A stretch of DNA of 39,314 bases from RUG563 sp045590215 (GTDB lineage Bacteria; Bacillota; Clostridia; Christensenellales; Aristaeellaceae), in contig JAZNQO010000030.1 in the NCBI GenBank assembly GCA_045590215.1, positions 1 through 39,314 on the forward strand, read 5' to 3'. Made by a program: the position numbers and the translations under genes. The notes beneath the pieces were generated by a model. That model was not told the DNA's origin, did not search any database, and saw only the letters and a list, made by a program, of their open reading frames with translations. This document shows positions 33,756 through 39,314 of the stretch, piece by piece (the first letter of the stretch is position 1; each line of letters opens with the position of its first letter).

Positions 33756-34814
33756 TCAATCATTCTCCCTGTTCCAAGTATAGGCGGTGTAGCGTCCGCC
33801 GCTGATCTTGATAATCTCGCCGCTCTTGTGCAGCTCGTTCAAGGTGCGTTGCACCGTTACCATGCTGATGTCGGGACACTTCTCCATGATCTCCGCCTTG
33901 GTGATCTTGCCCAGGGTGTCCTTGATGATGGCGCGGATCCGGTCGGGCTTGGACATGCCGCTGGTCATCAACTGCTGCACACGGGAAGAAAAATTACGGT
34001 ATGCCGCCAGCACAATGCCCAGCAGATAATTCACAAAGGGTGCGTAATCATTGGTGCCTTCGTGCCAGTTGAGGGAGCTTTCCTGCAGCACTTCGTAGTA
34101 GGTTTCCTTGGTCTGCTCGATGAGCTTTTCGATACTGATGTACTTGCCAACGATGTATCCGGCACGGTATAGCAGCAGGAGCGTCAGCAGGCGACTCATG
34201 CGACCGTTGCCGTCATTGAACGGATGGATGCAAAGGAAATCCAGAATGAAAATAGGAATGAGAAGCAACGGATCAAGATCATTTCGGTGGAGTGCTTCGT
34301 CAAATGCCCGGCAGGCACATTCCATAGCTTCAGGGGTTTCCCATGCAGGCACGGGGTTGAACCGGACGTAGGTATTGCCGGCGACATCGGTTTCTGCAAT
34401 CACGTTATCCGATACCTTGTAATGACCGCCTACCGTCTTGCCGCTGAACTTGTACAGGTCGCGGTGCAGTTGAAGGATGATCGTAGGCTTGGGTGGAATG
34501 TGATCGTGGCTTTCGTGGATGACCGCCAGCACGTCACGATAACCAGCAATGTCACGCTCGCTGCGGGTGCGGGGCATGGTCTTGTCCTGAACAAGTTTGT
34601 TCAGACGATCATCGGATGTGTAAATGCCTTCGATCTTATTGGATGCCTCGGTACTTTGAATTTTCGCAATCTCTACCAGCTGGGTCAAGGTATCCGCCTG
34701 AGCCTCGATAAAAAGGGTTTGCTCTCCCTTGAACTCATGGATCTGTGCCAGCTGCGCAACCGTTTCGGTCGTCAACAGTTTCTCATAAATCTGGCGATAG
34801 TCATACACTCGCAT
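33756..34814 (-). CDS. Fic domain protein, first gene of the hsd operon
   Basis: A 352-residue Fic protein with intact HPFNDGNGRMSR at 197-208, an inhibitory S58-x3-E62-G63 motif (STEASNKIEG), and a C-terminal winged helix (GKITKAEIMEKCPDISMVTVQRTLNELHKSGEI). It is colinear with the Fic protein at 19878 through the catalytic core. The ATG at 34814 follows GAGGTAGATAT, ruling out the longer frame. Its stop is one base from the hsdM start, so it is translated with the restriction genes. A regulator or a guard toxin for the restriction system are both possible. Confidence 0.9.
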   Translation of the reverse strand: MRVYDYRQIYEKLLTTETVAQLAQIHEFKGEQTLFIEAQADTLTQLVEIAKIQSTEASNKIEGIYTSDDRLNKLVQDKTMPRTRSERDIAGYRDVLAVIHESHDHIPPKPTIILQLHRDLYKFSGKTVGGHYKVSDNVIAETDVAGNTYVRFNPVPAWETPEAMECACRAFDEALHRNDLDPLLLIPIFILDFLCIHPFNDGNGRMSRLLTLLLLYRAGYIVGKYISIEKLIEQTKETYYEVLQESSLNWHEGTNDYAPFVNYLLGIVLAAYRNFSSRVQQLMTSGMSKPDRIRAIIKDTLGKITKAEIMEKCPDISMVTVQRTLNELHKSGEIIKISGGRYTAYTWNREND

Positions 34815-34860
34815 ATATCTACCTCGCATAGGACTGGGATAACGACAATGTTCCATTTCA

Positions 34861-34889
34861 AGCATACTACTAATCGCATCATATGTCAA
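34861..34889 (-). promoter_or_regulatory. Promoter of the Fic-hsd operon
   Basis: Minus strand: -35 TTGACA (34884-34889), 17-bp spacer, -10 TATGCT (34861-34866), about 46 bp before the Fic ATG. Confidence 0.65.
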
Positions 34890-34896
34890 TTTAATT

Positions 34897-34920
34897 TAAT
34901 CATTTTGCGTGTAATGATTA
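34897..34920. promoter_or_regulatory. Inverted repeat just upstream of the hsd promoter
   Basis: TAATCATT (34897-34904) and AATGATTA (34913-34920), 8-bp spacer, directly upstream of the -35. A dimeric regulator could bind here; the Fic protein's winged helix is one candidate. Confidence 0.4.
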
Positions 34921-35337
34921 AAATGAAAACGAATTGGGTATAGCGATGTTCCATCGCGTAGCCGCACATTCAATGTGCGTTCTTGGGGGCTTGGGGGAGG
35001 TATTCCCCAACAAGCGAAGGTGCATTGTGCGCAGGCAAAAAGGACCGAAAAAGCAGGATGGGTACCCATATGCCTTGCTTGCGAGTTCGACTGGCATAGG
35101 GAAGGCAACCCATCTGCTTTGAGGGCTTTGCAGCATTATGGGGCACCACATGCCTTGCTTGCCAGTAAAACTGGCAACGGCATGGAGGGTGCCCAATATG
35201 CTGTCCTTTTTTGAATAAGCGTACGCTAATGCCTTGCTTGCCAGGAGTTTGTCGGGTCAAAGATGGTATAAGAAAGCACACCTCCCAAGGTGCATTTCCC
35301 GAAGCTGCAATGCACACCTTCCGTGAAAAACGCCCAC
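34921..35337. other. Repeat-rich intergenic region
   Basis: About 420 bp without a convincing gene. It holds a 17-bp palindrome CGCACATTCAATGTGCG (34963-34979), a TTGGGG/CCCCAA hairpin near 34990-35010, the three regularly spaced 13-mers listed next, and an imperfect GGTGCATT/AATGCACACC pair near 35288-35319. Open frames across it look like repeat translations, not genes. Confidence 0.55.
35070..35241. repeat. Three ATGCCTTGCTTGC repeats at 80-bp spacing
   Basis: ATGCCTTGCTTGC occurs at 35070-35082, 35150-35162 and 35229-35241, so the period is 80 and 79 bp. In the second copy it runs into a CCAGT/ACTGG hairpin; the first has one mismatch in that arm and the third keeps only the left arm. 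The DNA between copies is not conserved overall. Confidence 0.6.
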
Positions 35338-35362
35338 AAAAAAACGGCGGATTCTTCCGCCG
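35338..35362 (-). terminator. Terminator after the four-helix protein gene
   Basis: On the minus strand CGGCGGA (loop AGAA) TCCGCCG followed by seven T. It begins 6 bp after the stop of the gene ending at 35368. Confidence 0.93.
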
Positions 35363-35367
35363 CATGG

Positions 35368-35802
35368 TCACAGGTAGCTGCGGATATCCACCGCCAGCTT
35401 CTGTTCCAGGTTCACCAGTTTCTTCGCAATCTCCTTGGAACTTTCGTCCGCCGCCTTGTATTCATTCAGGTATTTGTGCAGCGACTTCACGCCCATGTTG
35501 CAGCCATCGGTCATCAGATCGGCGATGGTCTGGTCGCTGTTATCAATCATTAGCATGGCGTTGGTTTTCATCCAGGACATACCCTTGGCCATGGGATTAG
35601 GTTCCTTACCGTCGTCCTTGTAGCGATCCAGCTGCTGCTGAATCTCCCGGTCAAGCTCGTCGTGCTGGTGGCGGCTTTCCACCAGTACCTGTCGGAATTC
35701 CTTGGACTCGATCCTGTCCACAACCTCCTCGATGGACTCCACGCCCATCTTGACGCCTGCGTCACATTCACGGAGAAGTCGGATGGTATCCTGTTCGATC
35801 AT
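35368..35802 (-). CDS. Conserved clostridial helical protein
   Basis: A 144-residue, highly charged, all-helical protein with the look of a ferritin-like four-helix bundle: DTIRLLRECDAGVKMGVESIEEV, SRHQHDELDREIQQQLDRYKDDGKEPNPMAKGMSWMKT, TIADLMTDGCNMGVKSLHKYLNEYKAADESS. Near relatives are common in clostridia, but I know no function. No metal site can be claimed. ATG at 35802 follows AAGGGGGCGTGTGCT. It is a single gene with its own terminator. Confidence 0.75.
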   Translation of the reverse strand: MIEQDTIRLLRECDAGVKMGVESIEEVVDRIESKEFRQVLVESRHQHDELDREIQQQLDRYKDDGKEPNPMAKGMSWMKTNAMLMIDNSDQTIADLMTDGCNMGVKSLHKYLNEYKAADESSKEIAKKLVNLEQKLAVDIRSYL

Positions 35803-35854
35803 AGCACACGCCCCCTTCTTTTTGAGATTCATTGTACCCAAATCGAAAAGAAAT

Positions 35855-35885
35855 ATCCCCCAGGGAAGTTTGTTCCCCGAGGGAT
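35855..35885 (-). terminator. Terminator after the ABC permease
   Basis: In the minus RNA ATCCCTCGGGGAA pairs with TTCCCTGGGGGAT (two G-U pairs, loop CAAAC), followed by ATTTCTTTT, 10 bp after the permease stop. Confidence 0.85.
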
Positions 35886-35895
35886 GATGGATGAA

Positions 35896-37821
35896 TCAGG
35901 GTGCCGACCGTTGCACAGAAGTAATCTCCGGCTTCTCCTTGCGGAAGGGAGCTGTCAGCTTCTGCAGGCGTTTGCGGCGGCGCTCCTTGGCTTCCAGCCG
36001 CTCGCCCAGGTCGCGGGCGCCAACGCCGTATACCAGATACAGGATCACGCCGGAGACGATCATGATGAACACCGTGGAGGCACAGCGGCGGCCGGAGGCG
36101 TTCACGTTGTAGCCGTCGCGGCCTTCCTCGGCGCACATGTTCTGGATGACCATGGCGTAGGACTTGCCATAGCTGGAGTGGAAGGTGGCGGACATGTCAT
36201 ACTCGGTAAAGAGCGCGTTGAAGTTCAGTGCGAACACCGCCAGGACGCTGGGCAGTATGATGGGCAGCTTTACCTTCATGAAGGTCCAGAAGCCGCTGGC
36301 ACCAAGGTTGCGGGCGGCGTCCTCCAGCTCCTCGTCGATGGCGTAGAAGGACGCCTTGATCATTCGTAAGGCGAATGGTAACTTGACCACCGTGTACGCC
36401 ATCACAATGAGGAAGCGCACATTCTCCCTCATGTACAGGTTCTGGTTGAACACATACCACACGCTTTCGGAATTGAAGTAGGTGCGGTAGGAGTAGCAGA
36501 TGAGGATGGTGGGCAGAAGCCAGGGGAACAAGAGGCTGTATTCCAGCACAGTGCCGCGCTTCTTGCCCTTGTTTTTGAAGATGTAGTTTACCGCTACCAC
36601 CACGATGACGCAGGCCAGTGCCGCCGCCAGGGCGGAGAGCACGAAGCTCAGGCGGATGCCGCCCACCGTGTCTGCGTTGGCGAAGAGGCCGGAAATGGAA
36701 TCCTCGCGGATGCGCACCTTGCCGCGGTTGGTGAGGAACTCATAGTCCTGGGCGCCGAAGAAGTTGATGAACGTGAACTGATCCAGGCTCAGGGTCTTGG
36801 AGCGGATGGCAGGGTAGTTCTGGAAGGCGAAGAGGACGATCATCACCACGGGAGTCATGTAGATGATGAACAGTACGTAGGCGTAGATATGCGCCAGCAC
36901 ATTGGCCACGGGGTTGTTGATCTTCTGCTTCACCAGCTTGGCCTTGGTTTTGCTTACGCTGAGATAATGGCCTTTGCGCTCGTAGTTGCTCAGCACCGTG
37001 AGCAGGATGATGGTGAACATGGCCAGGATGATGCTCAGCAGGGCTGCACGGGCCTGGGGGAAGGCTTCGTCCGCGATGGAGGAGCCCGCCAGACGGACGA
37101 TCTCCGGGTTAATGGAATCGTAGCCCAGCAGGGTGGGAGCACTCATGGCGCACAGACCGGTGATGAAGGTCATCACCGTGAGGGAGAACATGGTGGGGAT
37201 CAGCGTGGGGAAGACCACCTTCAAAAGCACCTTGAAGGGCTTGGCCCCCATGTTGCGGGCGGCTTCCACGGTATTGTAGTCAATGCCGCGGATGGCATTG
37301 CGTAAAAACAGCATGTGGTTGGAGGTGCAGGCGAAGGTCATGGTGAACAGCACCGCGTTGAAGCCGGAGAACCAGTTCTTGTCCATGCCCGGGAAGACGT
37401 CCTTCAGCCAGCTGGTGAGGATGCCATCGGAATCGTAGAGGAAAAGGTAGCCGGTCACCAGCGCTACGCCGGAGTAGATCAGGGTGGTCATGTAGCCGAG
37501 GCGAAGCACCTTCGCGCCTTTGATGTCGAAGTACTCCGTCAAAAGCACGATGCTCACGCCCACCACGTTCACCGTGACCACCAGGGACAGCGCCAGCTTG
37601 AGGGAGTTCCACACAAAGCTGGGCATGTTGCCCGCGAAGAAGAAGCGGATCACCGCCAGGGGATCGGTTACACCGGCGGCGTTCTTGGTGGTGAAGATCT
37701 GCGTGATGGTGTTCAGGCAGGGCAGGAGCATAAAGCCGAAGAACAGGTACACGAAAAACGCCGTACCAAAGACCTTCCAGATCATCTCCGGCTTCAGCCA
37801 TGCGGGGGCTTTGCTTCTCAT
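35896..37821 (-). CDS. Iron-type ABC transporter double permease
   Basis: A 641-residue membrane protein made of two fused permease domains, as in FbpB/SfuB ferric iron systems, with about twelve transmembrane segments. Each half has its EAA loop: VEAARNMGAKPFKVLLKVVFPTL and LEDAARNLGASGFWTFMKVKLP. It forms the membrane channel for the substrate delivered by the binding protein at the window edge and is powered by the ATPase encoded 12 bp upstream. Iron is the most common substrate of this layout; phosphonate or polyamine relatives exist. Confidence 0.9.
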   Translation of the reverse strand: MRSKAPAWLKPEMIWKVFGTAFFVYLFFGFMLLPCLNTITQIFTTKNAAGVTDPLAVIRFFFAGNMPSFVWNSLKLALSLVVTVNVVGVSIVLLTEYFDIKGAKVLRLGYMTTLIYSGVALVTGYLFLYDSDGILTSWLKDVFPGMDKNWFSGFNAVLFTMTFACTSNHMLFLRNAIRGIDYNTVEAARNMGAKPFKVLLKVVFPTLIPTMFSLTVMTFITGLCAMSAPTLLGYDSINPEIVRLAGSSIADEAFPQARAALLSIILAMFTIILLTVLSNYERKGHYLSVSKTKAKLVKQKINNPVANVLAHIYAYVLFIIYMTPVVMIVLFAFQNYPAIRSKTLSLDQFTFINFFGAQDYEFLTNRGKVRIREDSISGLFANADTVGGIRLSFVLSALAAALACVIVVVAVNYIFKNKGKKRGTVLEYSLLFPWLLPTILICYSYRTYFNSESVWYVFNQNLYMRENVRFLIVMAYTVVKLPFALRMIKASFYAIDEELEDAARNLGASGFWTFMKVKLPIILPSVLAVFALNFNALFTEYDMSATFHSSYGKSYAMVIQNMCAEEGRDGYNVNASGRRCASTVFIMIVSGVILYLVYGVGARDLGERLEAKERRRKRLQKLTAPFRKEKPEITSVQRSAP

Positions 37822-37833
37822 TTCATTGCCTCC

Positions 37834-38835
<1,002 letters not shown>

Positions 38836-38875
38836 AACTGGAGCGACCTCCCGGGAAGGATATGGGATTTTGAAA

Positions 38876-38906
38876 GCGGCGGGCCCGACTTGCTCAGGCC
38901 CGCCGC
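38876..38906 (-). terminator. Stem-loop between binding protein and ATPase genes
   Basis: GCGGCGGGCC (38876-38885) and GGCCCGCCGC (38897-38906), 11-nt loop; on the minus strand TTTCAAAATC follows, a weak T-run. It begins about 16 bp after the binding-protein stop. Such intercistronic stems often stabilise the binding-protein mRNA and lower read-through to the transporter genes. Confidence 0.7.
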
Positions 38907-38922
38907 GCTGGGTTTTGGTTGA

Positions 38923-39314
38923 TTACTTCGCCTGGGTCAGGGTAGCCCAGTCCAGGTTGTCCCAATCGGGCTCAGCGGGGGCGGCGGAGTTGTCGGCCCA
39001 GTAGAAGCCGAGGTTGGTCATGATGTTGGTCCACTCGCTGGAGTGAGCGCCCACGTACTCGGCGTAGGTCATCTCGGTGCCTTCAACGGTGTTGAGAGCG
39101 AAGTTCTTGAGGGTGTAGATCTCGGGGATGTCCTCGCCGTAGATCTCGGCCACAGCGCCCTGGTTGCAGGGGAAGGAGTCGAACTCATCCGCCCAGGCCG
39201 CCTGCACTTCGGCAGAGCCGAACCACTCGGCAAAGGCCTTCACGGCAGCGGTTTCTTCCTCGGTGCGACCTTCGCGGTCCAGAATGCCAAGGTACTCGGC
39301 AATGTAGTAGGTAC
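38923..39314 (-). CDS. Extracellular solute-binding protein, C-terminal part
   Basis: The last 129 or so codons of a leftward gene whose start lies beyond the right edge. The visible sequence (YYIAEYLGILDREGRTEEE, KAFAEWFGSAEVQAAWADEFDSFPCNQGA, ending WATLTQAK) fits the C-terminal lobe of periplasmic-binding-like iron/polyamine binding proteins. It is the first visible gene of the transporter operon. The open frame continues unbroken to 39314. Confidence 0.8.
   Translation of the reverse strand, partial: TYYIAEYLGILDREGRTEEETAAVKAFAEWFGSAEVQAAWADEFDSFPCNQGAVAEIYGEDIPEIYTLKNFALNTVEGTEMTYAEYVGAHSSEWTNIMTNLGFYWADNSAAPAEPDWDNLDWATLTQAK

Noticed and set aside
35070..35241. CRISPR-like array of 13-mers with 67-bp spacers
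   Set aside because: Only three short repeats, spacers too long and partly related, and no cas genes in the window.

Overview
The window looks like chromosomal DNA of an endospore-forming clostridium, probably of the Oscillospirales/Ruminococcaceae type. The evidence is a sporulation sigma factor K gene with a membrane-targeting pro-sequence, clostridial families (DUF4298, MnmM, TnpV, ICE-type ParB), sigma-A-like promoters with TTGACA/TATAAT boxes, and fairly GC-rich coding DNA with AT-rich promoters. No rRNA, tRNA or CRISPR array was seen.

Left part (1 to about 16.85 kb), ordinary chromosome. It holds a carbohydrate ABC uptake operon without its own ATPase (two permeases, lipoprotein binding protein, DUF4298 protein), a metallo-beta-lactamase-fold hydrolase with a small P-loop kinase, and a divergent GH13 alpha-glycosidase followed by recG. 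Next come an orphan winged-helix regulator and a secreted peptidoglycan-binding protein whose promoters share a 10-bp box, then an acetyltransferase. A leftward run follows: TIM-barrel epimerase, mnmM, a DUF3877-like protein, rarA and a nitroreductase. It ends with sigK, which stops inside its last helix-turn-helix.

Middle part (about 16.85 to 35.3 kb), a mosaic accessory region that begins where sigK breaks off. First is a Fic-domain gene with an OLD-family ATPase/TOPRIM nuclease, bounded by a 24-bp direct repeat. Next is a second Fic gene divergent from a parB plus winged-helix pair of the kind found in conjugative elements. A three-gene operon follows whose leader carries a yybP-ykoY (manganese) riboswitch and a terminator. 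After it come a ketopantoate reductase, a TnpV pair, and a five-gene operon Fic-hsdM-hsdS-DUF2806-hsdR. No recombinase, relaxase or sigK 3' piece is present, so the right end of any sigK-intervening element is not in view.

Right part (35.3 to 39.3 kb). A four-helix-type small protein is followed by an iron/polyamine-type ABC transporter (fused double permease, ATPase, and a solute-binding protein cut by the window edge). Glutamate codon choice shifts from mainly GAA left of sigK to mainly GAG in this part, so a long element, a rearrangement or an assembly join at sigK should all be kept in mind.

The most noteworthy items are the broken sigK, the repeat-bounded Fic/OLD module, the manganese riboswitch in front of genes that are not the usual manganese exporters, and the restriction operon with embedded Fic and DUF2806 genes.
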